Shown here: in pieces, positions 24,792 to 32,991 of the stretch
Layout: the number at the start of each line of letters is the position of its first letter
Position numbering within the stretch: the stretch's first letter is position 1
Origin: an uncultured Rhodoferax sp.
GTDB lineage: Bacteria > Pseudomonadota > Gammaproteobacteria > Burkholderiales > Burkholderiaceae_C
Length of the DNA: 64,000 nucleotides
Assembly (NCBI RefSeq): GCF_946221635.1
Contig: NZ_CAMIHB010000020.1
Span: 8,243-72,242 of the forward strand
Direction of reading: 5' to 3'
Position numbers and translations under genes: made by a program
Notes under the pieces: model-generated
Seen by the model: only the letters and a program-made list of their open reading frames with translations
Databases searched by the model: none
Told to the model about the DNA's origin: nothing

Positions 24792-24841
24792 ATGGCCCCG
24801 GTGGAATGTGCGCAAGCAGCTATCAGAAAGATAGCGCTTGC
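24792..24841 (+). repeat. Dispersed repeat copy D with perfect stem-loop
   Basis: GCCCCGGTGGAATGTGCGC runs into GCAAGCAGCTATC, AGAAA, GATAGCGCTTGC. In this copy the arms pair as a hairpin with one bulged A. It lies upstream of the diguanylate cyclase gene. Confidence 0.85.
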
Positions 24842-24876
24842 GGTGCGCCTGCCTGTCGGATGGAGTGACCAGAATC

Positions 24877-26040
24877 ATGCGTGACCCTTTCGCTTCCCCA
24901 AATGCCCCCGGCGCTGTGCCCGCGGCCACGGCCGCCGCGGCCAACGACACCATGGTGCGCGCCGACACGCTGGTGCTGTTGTTCCAGCAGTCCTTTCCGG
25001 CCCTGTTCCAGAGCATGGTGATCGCCTGCATCCTGTGCTGGACGCTGTGGGGCCGCTTGGCGTCCTTCAAACTGCTGACCTGGCTGGCCGTGCTGGCGGC
25101 GACCGCGGTGGTGCGGTTGCTCATGTACCAGGCGTACTTCCGCGTCAGGCCCCGGGGCGAGGCCATCCTGCGCTGGGAGCGGCCCTATGTCGCCACGCTG
25201 CTGCTGTCGTCGCTGACCTGGGGCGTGGGCGTGCTGTGGCTCATGCCGCCGGGTGAGACGGTGGAGCAGTTCGTCATCCTCTTCTTCGTGGCGGGCCTGG
25301 TGGGCGGCAGCATGGCCACCTACTCCGCCCACCGTGGCATGACGGTGGCGGCCATGCTGTCGGTGCTGGTGCCCAGCACGGTGTGGCTGTTCCTGCAGCC
25401 CGGCCACATGGCTTTGGGCATGGCGGTGGCGGCCAGCACCTTCATGGTGGGCGCGCTGCGGGGTACCAAGGTGCTGTCCAGCGCGATGCAGAGCAGCCTG
25501 CGCCTGAGCCACGAGCTGCGCCAGGCCAACGCGGTGGCCGACCACATCGCCCGCACCGACGAACTGACCGGCCTGAACAACCGCCGCGCCTTCATGGAGC
25601 TGGGCGAACAGATGGTCAAGCTCTGCCGCCGCCAGGACAAGCCGCTGAGCGCGCTGCTCATCGATGTGGACCACTTCAAGCAGATCAATGACACCCACGG
25701 CCACGGCGCGGGCGATCTGGTGCTGCAGCGCGTGGGCGCCCTGCTGGCGCAGCAGTTCCGTGCGGCGGACGTGTGCGGGCGCATAGGCGGGGAGGAGTTT
25801 GCCGTGCTGCTGGCGGATACCGATGCGGCGGCGGCGGCGGCCGTGGCCGAAAAGCTGCGCCAGACCGTGGCCACCGCCACGGTGCCCTGGCATGCGCAGA
25901 CGCTGCAGGTCACCGTCAGCGTGGGCGTGGCCTGCCACAACGACCACCTGGGCACCTTGCTGCACCGCGCCGACGCCGCCATGTACCAGGCCAAGGGCGC
26001 AGGGCGCAACCGCGTGTCCGGGCACGGCGGACTTGCATGA
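24877..26040 (+). CDS. Membrane-bound diguanylate cyclase (GGDEF)
   Basis: A 387-residue protein. The N-terminal half carries five to six hydrophobic helices from about residue 35 to 195 (MVIACILCWTLWG, LLTWLAVLAATAVVRLLMY, YVATLLLSSLTWGVGVLWLM, FVILFFVAGLVGGSMATY). The GGDEF domain follows (about 215-380): TDELTGLNNRRAF, LLIDVDHFKQINDTHGHGAGD, active site RIGGEEFAVLL, then VTVSVGVA and DAAMYQAKGAGRN. An inhibitory RxxD site (RAAD) sits five residues before GGEEF. It should make cyclic di-GMP with product inhibition. ATG 24877 is chosen; a GTG at 24838 lies in the repeat. Confidence 0.92.
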   Translation: MRDPFASPNAPGAVPAATAAAANDTMVRADTLVLLFQQSFPALFQSMVIACILCWTLWGRLASFKLLTWLAVLAATAVVRLLMYQAYFRVRPRGEAILRWERPYVATLLLSSLTWGVGVLWLMPPGETVEQFVILFFVAGLVGGSMATYSAHRGMTVAAMLSVLVPSTVWLFLQPGHMALGMAVAASTFMVGALRGTKVLSSAMQSSLRLSHELRQANAVADHIARTDELTGLNNRRAFMELGEQMVKLCRRQDKPLSALLIDVDHFKQINDTHGHGAGDLVLQRVGALLAQQFRAADVCGRIGGEEFAVLLADTDAAAAAAVAEKLRQTVATATVPWHAQTLQVTVSVGVACHNDHLGTLLHRADAAMYQAKGAGRNRVSGHGGLA

Positions 26041-26050
26041 AATCGGAGCC

Positions 26051-26100
26051 TGGCCCCCGTGGAATGTGCGCCTGCAGCTACTGAAACCATAGCAAACGCA
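26051..26100 (+). repeat. Dispersed repeat copy E
   Basis: TGGCCCCCGTGGAATGTGCG is followed by CCTGCAGCTACTGAAACCATAGCAAACG. It fills the gap after the diguanylate cyclase stop. Confidence 0.85.
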
Positions 26101-26170
26101 AGTCCGCAAGATTTGTCAGATCGGTGCACCTAGACTGCCGCCTGTGTCCCACTCCCCAGGCAGTCTCCCC

Positions 26171-26650
26171 ATGCAAACCACCGCCCAAGCCCCGTTTCCC
26201 CACCACTTTGCGCTCCAGCCCGACGCGATCACCGTCGTCGGCATTGAGCTGCGCACCAGCAATCTGGAAGCCATGCAGACCATCCCGCCGCACTGGGCGC
26301 GCTTGGGGCAAGAGGGCGTGCTGGAGCGCATTGCCGGCCGCGTGGATGGCGATGTGCTGGCTGTGTACACCCACTTTGCCCACGCCGGGCGCGACAACAC
26401 GGGCCTGTATTCGCTGGTGATTGGCGCGCAGGTGACGCCCGACGCGCCGGTGCCGGAGGGCATGGTGCGCGTGGTGGTGCCGGCTTCGCGTCGGGCGGTG
26501 TTTGCCGTGCCGGCCAAACGCTTTGACCTGGTGGGCCCGGCCTGGGGCGCGGTGTGGGCGCAGACCGCGCTGCCCAAGACCTTTGTGGCCGAGTACGAGC
26601 GCTACGCGGCCAATGGCGACATCAGCATCTCCATCGGTTTGGCAAACTAG
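26171..26650 (+). CDS. GyrI-like small-molecule-binding protein
   Basis: A 159-residue stand-alone GyrI/effector-binding domain: VVGIELRTSNLEAMQTIPPHWARL at the start, DVLAVYTHFAHAGRDNTGLYSLVIG, and MVRVVVPASRRAVFAVPAKRFDLVGPAWGAVWA. These domains bind hydrophobic drugs or metabolites, and in E. coli SbmC one binds gyrase. It ends 4 nt before the AraC/GyrI regulator, so the two are co-transcribed. ATG 26171 is preferred to an upstream frame start. Confidence 0.82.
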   Translation: MQTTAQAPFPHHFALQPDAITVVGIELRTSNLEAMQTIPPHWARLGQEGVLERIAGRVDGDVLAVYTHFAHAGRDNTGLYSLVIGAQVTPDAPVPEGMVRVVVPASRRAVFAVPAKRFDLVGPAWGAVWAQTALPKTFVAEYERYAANGDISISIGLAN

Positions 26651-26654
26651 GGGC

Positions 26655-27515
26655 ATGAACCGCAGCCACAGCTGGACCGACTACCAGGAGCGCCTGAGCC
26701 GGGTGCAGGCCTATATCCACGACCACCTGGACCAGCCGCTGGATCTGGCCCGACTGGCCGAGGTGGCCCACCTCTCGCCCTACCACTGGCATCGCGTGTA
26801 CCACGCGCTGTATGGCGAAACCATTGCCGCCACGGTGCGCCGCCTGCGCCTGCACCGCGCCACAGGCTACCTGGCCCACACGGCGCTGCCCATCGAGCAG
26901 GTGGCGCGCAAGTGCGGCTACCCGAATGTGCAGTCCTTCACGCGCGCCTTCAGCGGGCTCTACGGCACCAGTCCCTCGCGCTACCGGGCCGAGGGCAGCC
27001 ACACGGTGTTTCGCCAGGGCGCCGCGCAGCCGCTGGCAGCGGGCTATGGGGTGGAGCTGCGTGAGGTGCCGCAGGTGCGGTTGGCCGGTGTGCCGCACCG
27101 GGGCTCGTACATGCGCATGGGCAAGGCCTTTGCACAGGCCTACACCGGCATGCAGGCGCAGGGCTTGATGCGGCCCGATACGCGCTGGATGTCGGTCTAT
27201 TACGACGACCCATTTGCCATCCCCGAAGCCCAGTTGCATAGCCGCGCAGGCCTGAGCTTGCCGCCCGGCCACAGCGGAGACCTGGCCGCGCCGCTGGAGC
27301 CGTTCACGCTGGGGGGCGGCCTGTGCGCGGTGCTGCACTACCGCGGGCCCTACGCGTCCATGCGCGCGGCCTACCAGTGGCTCTACGGCCAGTGGCTGAT
27401 CCAGTCCGGCCACGAGGCGGCCGACCTGCCGGTGTTTGAGGATTACCTGAACAACCCGCGCGACACCGCGCCGGCGGATTTGCTCACCGACATTTACCTG
27501 CCGCTGCTGCCCTGA
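26655..27515 (+). CDS. AraC-family regulator with C-terminal GyrI domain
   Basis: A 286-residue regulator. The two-HTH AraC domain lies at the N-terminus (LARLAEVAHLSPYHWHRVYHALYG, IEQVARKCGYPNVQSFTRAFSGLYGTSPSRYR). An effector domain occupies about residues 130-286 (YGVELREVPQVRLAGVPHRGSYMRMGKAF, LCAVLHYRGPYASM). This is the SoxS/Rob/MarA-like arrangement seen in Rob. It is coupled to the free GyrI-domain gene before it, which may compete for or present the same ligand. Confidence 0.9.
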   Translation: MNRSHSWTDYQERLSRVQAYIHDHLDQPLDLARLAEVAHLSPYHWHRVYHALYGETIAATVRRLRLHRATGYLAHTALPIEQVARKCGYPNVQSFTRAFSGLYGTSPSRYRAEGSHTVFRQGAAQPLAAGYGVELREVPQVRLAGVPHRGSYMRMGKAFAQAYTGMQAQGLMRPDTRWMSVYYDDPFAIPEAQLHSRAGLSLPPGHSGDLAAPLEPFTLGGGLCAVLHYRGPYASMRAAYQWLYGQWLIQSGHEAADLPVFEDYLNNPRDTAPADLLTDIYLPLLP

Positions 27516-27533
27516 GTGTTCCAGCCTTGAGCG

Positions 27534-27606
27534 CCGCCGGGCCGCCCCAAGGCGCGAGGGCCCCCTCGGGGGGGCAGCGACCCGCGCAGCGGCGGAGCGT
27601 GGGGGC
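27534..27606. repeat. GC-rich repeat family 2, copy 1
   Basis: GCCGCCGGGCCGCCCCAAGG, a C-run/G-run hairpin, then GGCAGCGACCCGCGCAGCGG and GGAGCGTGGGGG. A near-identical element lies at 58963-59036. It sits between two convergent genes, abutting the stop of the minus-strand gene, where it could act as a bidirectional hairpin. Confidence 0.8.
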
Positions 27607-27607
27607 C

Positions 27608-28231
27608 CTATAACCCCAGCTGGCCCTTGACGACGGCCAGCACCGTGCCGCCGGCCGCCTTGGCGGCGTCCTTGGCAAAGTCCATGGCGATGCCCTTGAA
27701 GAACTTCTTGCGCGCAGCCGCGTCCTGCAGGCCCTTGGCCTTGTCGTAACCCGCGCGGAAAGCGGCCAGCTCTTTCTGGCCGAACAGCGATTCGAGCACC
27801 TGGAACAAGCCGTCGGCCGAGACGCGGATGATCTCGGTGCTGAAGGGGTGGTCGAAGATGTGCTGGTGGATCTTGAGCTGGCCCTGCAGCCAGTTCTTGG
27901 CCAGCGTGTCTTCGATGATGAGGCAGATCTTGTCGCCCTGCGGCTCCAGCGATGCATGGGCCAGCGCCGCCAGCAGGCGCCCGGTGGCCTGGTCCTCCAC
28001 CCGGCCACCGAACTTGAGCGCGGCCTCGTAGCGCAACTTTTTCACCTTGGCCACGGGCGTCTTGAGGCGCTCGCTCACGGTCTGGTTGTTGAGCTGCGCC
28101 AGTGGCCCCGAGCCGCCCACGCCATGCCGGTCCAGCAGGTGCATCACCAGCGCATCCACATCCGCCTTGGGCATGGAGCCCAGGCCGAGCTGGAGGTAGT
28201 GGGCTAGGAACTCGGATTCAAAGCTGGACAT
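27608..28231 (-). CDS. Conserved-looking hypothetical protein, no family recognised
   Basis: A 207-residue soluble protein with no signal peptide or membrane segment. The N-terminal half is helical (DVDALVMHLLDRHGV, SERLKTPVAKVKKLRYEAALKFGG). The middle contains KICLIIEDTLAKNWLQGQLKIHQHIFDHPFSTEIIRVS, and the C-terminus is lysine-rich and helical (FKGIAMDFAKDAAKAAGG). Codon use matches the chromosome. I do not recognise a domain. It converges on the AraC gene and stands alone upstream of the mocR-type gene on the same strand. Confidence 0.65.
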   Translation of the reverse strand: MSSFESEFLAHYLQLGLGSMPKADVDALVMHLLDRHGVGGSGPLAQLNNQTVSERLKTPVAKVKKLRYEAALKFGGRVEDQATGRLLAALAHASLEPQGDKICLIIEDTLAKNWLQGQLKIHQHIFDHPFSTEIIRVSADGLFQVLESLFGQKELAAFRAGYDKAKGLQDAAARKKFFKGIAMDFAKDAAKAAGGTVLAVVKGQLGL

Positions 28232-28273
28232 GGATGGGGCCTGCGAAGGTAAGGGTGTGACAGAGCGGCAACT

Positions 28274-29734
28274 CTAGCCGAATCGCCGCACGGCTTCGGC
28301 CAGCTTTTTCACCAGCCGGGGCATCTGCTCCACCGGCACCTGCGCGTAGCCCAGCAAAAAGCCGCGCCACGGCTGTACGCGCTGGCCCACGGCCTGTTCG
28401 CTCAGGGCCGGAGCCACCACGCCCTGGGCGAACAGGTGGCGGCTCATGGCGGTGTCATCGGCCGCCGGGTTGCGCAGGCGCAGGGCCAGGTGCATGCCGG
28501 CGGAGCCGCCGTACACGTCGGCCACATCGCCGAGTTGCTGTTCCAGCGCGGCCACCAGCGCATCGCGCCGCTGGCGGTAGAGGCGGCGCATGCGCCGCAG
28601 GTGCAGGCTGAACTGGCCGCTCTGCATGAAGTCGGCCAGTGCCAGCTGGTCGGCGGCACGGCCGCGCGGGTGGGTGCGCGCCAGCATGGCGCCGAGCGGC
28701 GCCACCAATACCGTGGGCACCACCACAAAGCCGATGCGCAAGGCGGGGAACATGGTTTTGCTGAAGGTGCCCAGGTAGAGCACGGGCGCGTCCGCCTCCA
28801 GGCCCTGCATGCAGGAGAGGGGCGGCCCATCGTGGCGGAATTCGCTGTCGTAGTCGTCTTCGATGATGAGGGCCGAGGCCGCGCGCGCGTGGGCAATCAG
28901 GGCCAGGCGTCGCTCCAGACTCAGCACGCTGCCGGTGGGGTACTGGTGCGAGGGCGTGACGTAAATGAGTTTGGGTGGGTGGCGCTGCCAGTCGGTAGCC
29001 GTGGGGGCCATGCCTTCGTGGTCCACCACCATGCCCATGGGCTTGAGCTGCGCGGCCTTGAAGGCAGCCAGCGCGCCCTGGTAGCCGGGGCTCTCAATCC
29101 AGACCTTGTCGCCCGCATCGGCAAAGGCGCGGGCACACAGGTCCAGGCTGCTCTGGGTACCGTCGGTGATGATGACCTGGCTGGCGTCCAGCCGGGCGCC
29201 GCGCGCCACGCGCAGGTGGTTGGCAATGGCCTCGCGCAGTGCGGGCTCGCCGGTGTGGGGGGCGTAGTTGAGCTGCTCGGTGCGCAGGCGCTTCCAGGCG
29301 CGGTCCAGCAGGCGGCGCCACAGCGTGGCGGGGAATTCCTTGAGCGCGGGCACACCGGGGGCAAAGGCGGCCGGGGTCTCGGGCGCGCTGCGCGTGGGCA
29401 CGGCCAGTGCGCGGCGAGAGAGGCCCGCGCGCAGGGGCGCGACGTTCTGCGCGGGCGCTTGCGCTACGCGCGCGGCCAGCTCGGCTACCACCGTGCCGCG
29501 CCGGTCGGGCAGCACAAAGCCTTCGGTGGCGAGTTGGTCGTAGGCGTAGAGCACGGTGTTGCGCGAGACACCCAACTCCTGCGCCAGCGTGCGCGTGGCG
29601 GGCAGGCGCGCGCCGCTGCCCAGGGTGCCGTTGCGGATGGCCTGGCGCAGGCATTCGTGCAGTTGGCGCTGGCGCGACCAGCGGGCGTGTGCGGGCGCGG
29701 CGGTGTAGCGGGAGAAGAGCAGTTGGTAGTCCAC
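28274..29734 (-). CDS. MocR/PdxR-type regulator (GntR helix plus aminotransferase domain)
   Basis: A 486-residue fusion. The N-terminal GntR winged helix (about 20-85) has ARLPATRTLAQELGVSRNTVLYAYDQLATEGF. A fold type I aminotransferase-like domain carries NYAPHTGEPALREAIANHL, TDGTQSSLDL, VTPSHQYPTG and the PLP lysine in LGTFSKTMFPALRIGF. Such proteins sense PLP or amino compounds and usually control a divergent gene. Here that gene is the flavin-binding-fold gene at 29837, with the operator probably in the 100-nt intergenic region. Confidence 0.92.
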   Translation of the reverse strand: MDYQLLFSRYTAAPAHARWSRQRQLHECLRQAIRNGTLGSGARLPATRTLAQELGVSRNTVLYAYDQLATEGFVLPDRRGTVVAELAARVAQAPAQNVAPLRAGLSRRALAVPTRSAPETPAAFAPGVPALKEFPATLWRRLLDRAWKRLRTEQLNYAPHTGEPALREAIANHLRVARGARLDASQVIITDGTQSSLDLCARAFADAGDKVWIESPGYQGALAAFKAAQLKPMGMVVDHEGMAPTATDWQRHPPKLIYVTPSHQYPTGSVLSLERRLALIAHARAASALIIEDDYDSEFRHDGPPLSCMQGLEADAPVLYLGTFSKTMFPALRIGFVVVPTVLVAPLGAMLARTHPRGRAADQLALADFMQSGQFSLHLRRMRRLYRQRRDALVAALEQQLGDVADVYGGSAGMHLALRLRNPAADDTAMSRHLFAQGVVAPALSEQAVGQRVQPWRGFLLGYAQVPVEQMPRLVKKLAEAVRRFG

Positions 29735-29749
29735 AGCGGGCCTCTGGGT

Positions 29750-29797
29750 TGTGGTACTAAAAAATAGTCCAGCCGTGGATCTTAATTTGGAACCACA
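29750..29797. promoter_or_regulatory. Candidate MocR operator between divergent genes
   Basis: TGTGGT (29750-29755) and ACCACA (29792-29797) are inverted around an AT-rich core with TACTAAAAAATAGT and TCTTAATTTGG. Its location between the regulator and the divergent gene is the usual one for MocR sites. Confidence 0.4.
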
Positions 29798-29836
29798 TGC
29801 GCCCTACAGTGCGGCCCTTCATTCACTAGCACTGCC

Positions 29837-30493
29837 ATGACCGCTACCACCGCCAAACCCACCGCCCCCAGCGACCGCACCCGCGTCCGCCGCATTGCCG
29901 AAAACGCCCACTACGACCGCGCCACGCTGCACGCCATCCTGGACGCGGCCTACGTGTGTCACGTGGCCTTTGTGGACGAGAAGGGTACGCACTGCATTCC
30001 CACCGCCTGCTGGCGCGAGGGCGAGCACCTCTACATCCACGGCTCCAACGGCGGGCGCCTCATCAAGCTGCTGGCCAAGGGCACGCAGGCCTGCGTGACG
30101 GTGACGCACATCGACGGCCTGGTGCTGGCACGCTCGGCGTTCAGCCATTCCATGAACTACCGCTCGGCCATGGTGTACGGCCAGTTCGAGACGGTGGAGG
30201 AGAAGGCCGCTGCGCTGGACACCTTCATGCGCCACCTGGCACCCGGGCGCGAGCGGGAGGCCCGCCCCGGCAACAGCAAGGAGCTGGCCGCCACCACGGT
30301 GATGCGCATCAGCCTGGCCGAGGCCGCCTGCAAGGTGCGCACCGGTGGCCCCAATGACGACGAGGAGGACATGAACCGCCCCGTGTGGGCCGGCGTGCTG
30401 CCCCTGCGCAGCGTGCCCATGGCGCCGGTGCCCGATGTGCAGAACACCCAGCCCGCGCCGGTGTACGTGCAGCAGTGGGGCGCAGGCGTCTGA
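29837..30493 (+). CDS. Pyridoxamine 5'-phosphate oxidase-like flavin-binding protein (NimA-like)
   Basis: A 218-residue protein of the split-barrel flavin-binding superfamily: RIAENAHYDRATLHAILDAAYVCHVAFVDEKG, CIPTACWREGEHLYIHGSNGGRLIKLLAKG, CVTVTHIDGLVLARSAFSHSMNYRSAMVYGQFE. The HGS-x-GGR segment and YRSAMVYG match nitroimidazole-resistance/PNPOx-like members. The substrate is unknown. It is divergent from the MocR-type regulator that probably controls it. Confidence 0.85.
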   Translation: MTATTAKPTAPSDRTRVRRIAENAHYDRATLHAILDAAYVCHVAFVDEKGTHCIPTACWREGEHLYIHGSNGGRLIKLLAKGTQACVTVTHIDGLVLARSAFSHSMNYRSAMVYGQFETVEEKAAALDTFMRHLAPGREREARPGNSKELAATTVMRISLAEAACKVRTGGPNDDEEDMNRPVWAGVLPLRSVPMAPVPDVQNTQPAPVYVQQWGAGV

Positions 30494-30496
30494 CAG

Positions 30497-31195
30497 TTAG
30501 CCCGGCTGGCCCAGGTAGACGGACGCGGACAGGCCCTGCTTCACGCCGCGGCTGAGCTCGTCGGCCAGTACCTCGTCCTGGCCCGCTTCCACTGCGGCCA
30601 GGGTCTGGCGCGCCACGTCCAGCGGGTTGGCTTTGGGGGCATCCAGGCCGCGTGTCATGTCGGTGTCCATATAGCCCACATGTACGCCCACCACTTGGGT
30701 GCCCTGGCCGCGCAGCTCGCCGCGCAGGCCGTTGGTCAGCGACCAGGCGGCCGCCTTGGAGGCGCTGTAGGTGGCGGCGGGGCTGAGGTTGAGCCAGCTC
30801 AGCACGGACAGCACATTGACGATGGCGCCGCCGCCGTTGGCCTTGAGCGCGGGGGCGAAGGCCTGGCTGAGTGCGAGCGGGCCAAAGAAGTTGGTTTCCA
30901 ACTCGGCGCGCGCGGCGTCGGCACTGCCCGGCGCCAGGAAGCTGGAGCCGCGGCCAATGCCGGCGTTGTTGATGAGCAGGGTGACATCGGTGCAGCGGGC
31001 TGCGGCGGCGGCAATGTCGGCGGCATTCGTCACGTCGAGCTGAATGGGTGTGACGCCGGCCAGCGTGATGCTGGCGGGATTGCGCGCGGCGGCGTAGATC
31101 TTGGCGGCGCCGGCCTCCAGCAGCGCGTTGACAAAGGCCTGGCCCAGGCCACGGTTGGCTCCGGTCACGAGAACGACGGCATTTTTGACTTGCAT
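30497..31195 (-). CDS. Short-chain dehydrogenase/reductase
   Basis: A 232-residue classical SDR: nucleotide-binding TGANRGLGQAF, NNAG (LLINNAGIGRG), and the catalytic Ser-Tyr-Lys in VLSVLSW...YSASKAAAW. It is NAD(P)-dependent with unknown substrate. It is divergent from the TetR gene, with twin operator boxes between them, so it is the regulator's likely target. It converges on the PNPOx-like gene with a 3-nt gap. Confidence 0.9.
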   Translation of the reverse strand: MQVKNAVVLVTGANRGLGQAFVNALLEAGAAKIYAAARNPASITLAGVTPIQLDVTNAADIAAAAARCTDVTLLINNAGIGRGSSFLAPGSADAARAELETNFFGPLALSQAFAPALKANGGGAIVNVLSVLSWLNLSPAATYSASKAAAWSLTNGLRGELRGQGTQVVGVHVGYMDTDMTRGLDAPKANPLDVARQTLAAVEAGQDEVLADELSRGVKQGLSASVYLGQPG

Positions 31196-31221
31196 GGTGT
31201 TTCCTTTGGGTGGTTGGTTAA

Positions 31222-31260
31222 ATGATGTTCGTCATGTATAAATTATATGATGATCGTCAT
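31222..31260. promoter_or_regulatory. Twin TetR operator boxes between SDR and tetR genes
   Basis: ATGATGTTCGTCAT (31222-31235) and ATGATGATCGTCAT (31247-31260) are near-identical, each a near palindrome of ATGACG/CGTCAT, with centres 25 bp apart. They flank an AT-rich TATAAATTATAT stretch that could hold the -10 elements of both divergent promoters. Confidence 0.7.
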
Positions 31261-31304
31261 TTAAAATGTCAAGACCTTTTTGTTTTCACCCCACGGAGTC
31301 GCCC

Positions 31305-31886
31305 ATGAGAGTCAGCCGCGAACAAGCCAGCCAGAACCGCGAACGCGTCCTCGATGTGGCCGCACGCCTGTTCCGCGAGAAGGGCTTTGATGGCATTGGC
31401 GTGGCCGATCTCATGAAGACGGCGGGTCTGACGCACGGCGGCTTTTACGGGCAGTTCGCGTCCAAGGAGGAGCTGATGGCCCAGGCGTGCGCGCGCGGCT
31501 TTGCACATGCGGAGCAGGTCTGGGCACAGGTGGCTGCGCAGGCGCCGGAGGCGCCCATGGCCGCCGTGATGCGTACCTACCTGAGCCCGCAGCACCGCGA
31601 CAACCCGGGCGAAGGCTGTGTGGTGGCCGCCTTGGGCGGGGATGCGGCACGCCAGGGAGCGACGTTGCGCCAGGCCATCACCGATGGCGCGCGCCGCATG
31701 GTGGCGCAGTTTGCGGCCCTGATGCCGGGGCGCAGCAAGGCCGTGCAGCGGGAGCGCGCGTTGGTGGCTTACGCCAGCATGGTGGGTGCCCTGGTGCTGG
31801 CGCGCGCGGTGGATGACGAAGCCTTGTCCCAGGAAATCATGGACGCGGTGGTGGCGACCGCCCCGGCCGCCAAAACGCCGGCGTAG
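31305..31886 (+). CDS. TetR-family transcriptional repressor
   Basis: A 193-residue repressor with N-terminal HTH (QNRERVLDVAARLFREKGFDGIGVADLMKTAGLTHGGFYGQFASKEEL). The C-terminal ligand domain includes NPGEGCVVAALGGDAAR, as in AcrR/NemR-like repressors that respond to electrophiles. ATG 31305 follows GGAG. An upstream in-frame ATG at 31266 is less likely. It should repress itself and the divergent SDR through the twin boxes. Confidence 0.9.
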   Translation: MRVSREQASQNRERVLDVAARLFREKGFDGIGVADLMKTAGLTHGGFYGQFASKEELMAQACARGFAHAEQVWAQVAAQAPEAPMAAVMRTYLSPQHRDNPGEGCVVAALGGDAARQGATLRQAITDGARRMVAQFAALMPGRSKAVQRERALVAYASMVGALVLARAVDDEALSQEIMDAVVATAPAAKTPA

Positions 31887-31898
31887 CCTGGCCGAGCT

Positions 31899-32900
31899 TC
31901 AGGCGCGGCGCCGTCGATACTGTGCCGGAGACTCACCCACCAGGCGCAGGAACAAGCGGCTGAACGAGGCCACATCGGTGTAGCCCACGGCTTGCGTAAT
32001 CTGCGCAAGGCTTTTGGTGCTTCCGTGCAGCAAGGTCTTGGCGTGCTCGACACGAGCCGCCTGCAGCAGTGACAGGGGTGTTTGGCCCGTCTCGGCCTTG
32101 ACCCGCCGCAGCAGCGTGCTGGCGCTGACCAGAAAGGCTGCGGCCAGCGCCTGCAGCTGGAAGGGCTGGGCCAGCCGGCTGTGCAGCCACTGTCGCACCT
32201 GCTGCGAAAACGCGGGCAGCGGCTGGGGTGGCAGGAGCCGCGCGTCCACAAACGGCGCCTGGCTCTGGCGATCGGCCGGCAACAGGCTGACCCGCGCGGT
32301 GGCGGTGGCGATGTCGGCCCCCAGGATGTGCTTGACGAGGTGGATGGCCAAGTCAAACGCCGAACTCACGGCTCCGGTGGTCACCACGCCAGCGTCGTCC
32401 AGCAGCATGGCGCTGCCATCTACCGTGGTCCCGGGGTAGCGCTGCCCCAGTACCTGGGTAAACAGCCAGGCGGTGGTGGCGCGGCGGCCCTGCAGCAGGC
32501 CGGCCTCACCCAGCAGAAAGGCCCCCACGCAGACCGAGGCCACGGGTGTACCGGCGGCATAGGCCCGGCGCACATAGGCGCATTCGGGGGCCAGCGGGGC
32601 GAGCGCGCGGTCCCAGTCCACGCGGTGGTTGATCTCCATGCCCGGCACGATGAGTGCGTCGTAGCGGCCCCGCGGGGCGCGCGTGCTGATGACCGTGCCC
32701 CCGGCAATGGTCACGCTGCGCCCGCGCAGGCCCAGCAATTGCACATCCAGCAGCGGGTGGGCGCCGGGGCGGCGCGCCTCGGCCAGGTCCAGCGCCAGGC
32801 GCAGCAGCTCGGCCATGCCGAACAGCTGTGTGCCCATGCAGCCGGGGTAGGCGAGTACGCCGATGCGCCAGGTCCTGTGTTCAGCGGTTTTGGGGAGCAT
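31899..32900 (-). CDS. GlxA-like AraC-family regulator with DJ-1/PfpI domain
   Basis: A 333-residue protein. The N-terminal DJ-1/PfpI-like domain (about 10-195) has the nucleophile-elbow-like VASVCVGAFLLGEAGLL, with Cys in the elbow. The C-terminal two-helix AraC domain follows (LQALAAAFLVSASTLLRRVKAETG, LAQITQAVGYTDVASFSRLFLRLVGESPAQYRRR). Proteins of this architecture regulate catabolic genes, for example those for quaternary amines, but no target is evident nearby. It converges on tetR with a 12-nt gap. Confidence 0.9.
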   Translation of the reverse strand: MLPKTAEHRTWRIGVLAYPGCMGTQLFGMAELLRLALDLAEARRPGAHPLLDVQLLGLRGRSVTIAGGTVISTRAPRGRYDALIVPGMEINHRVDWDRALAPLAPECAYVRRAYAAGTPVASVCVGAFLLGEAGLLQGRRATTAWLFTQVLGQRYPGTTVDGSAMLLDDAGVVTTGAVSSAFDLAIHLVKHILGADIATATARVSLLPADRQSQAPFVDARLLPPQPLPAFSQQVRQWLHSRLAQPFQLQALAAAFLVSASTLLRRVKAETGQTPLSLLQAARVEHAKTLLHGSTKSLAQITQAVGYTDVASFSRLFLRLVGESPAQYRRRRA

Positions 32901-32991
32901 GCGGATATTGACATGAAAAATGCGGATAACGGCATCCTAGCGCACGGCCCTGTTCTCCAACAATGGCGCATCTCCACTCTGCATTGCTGCC

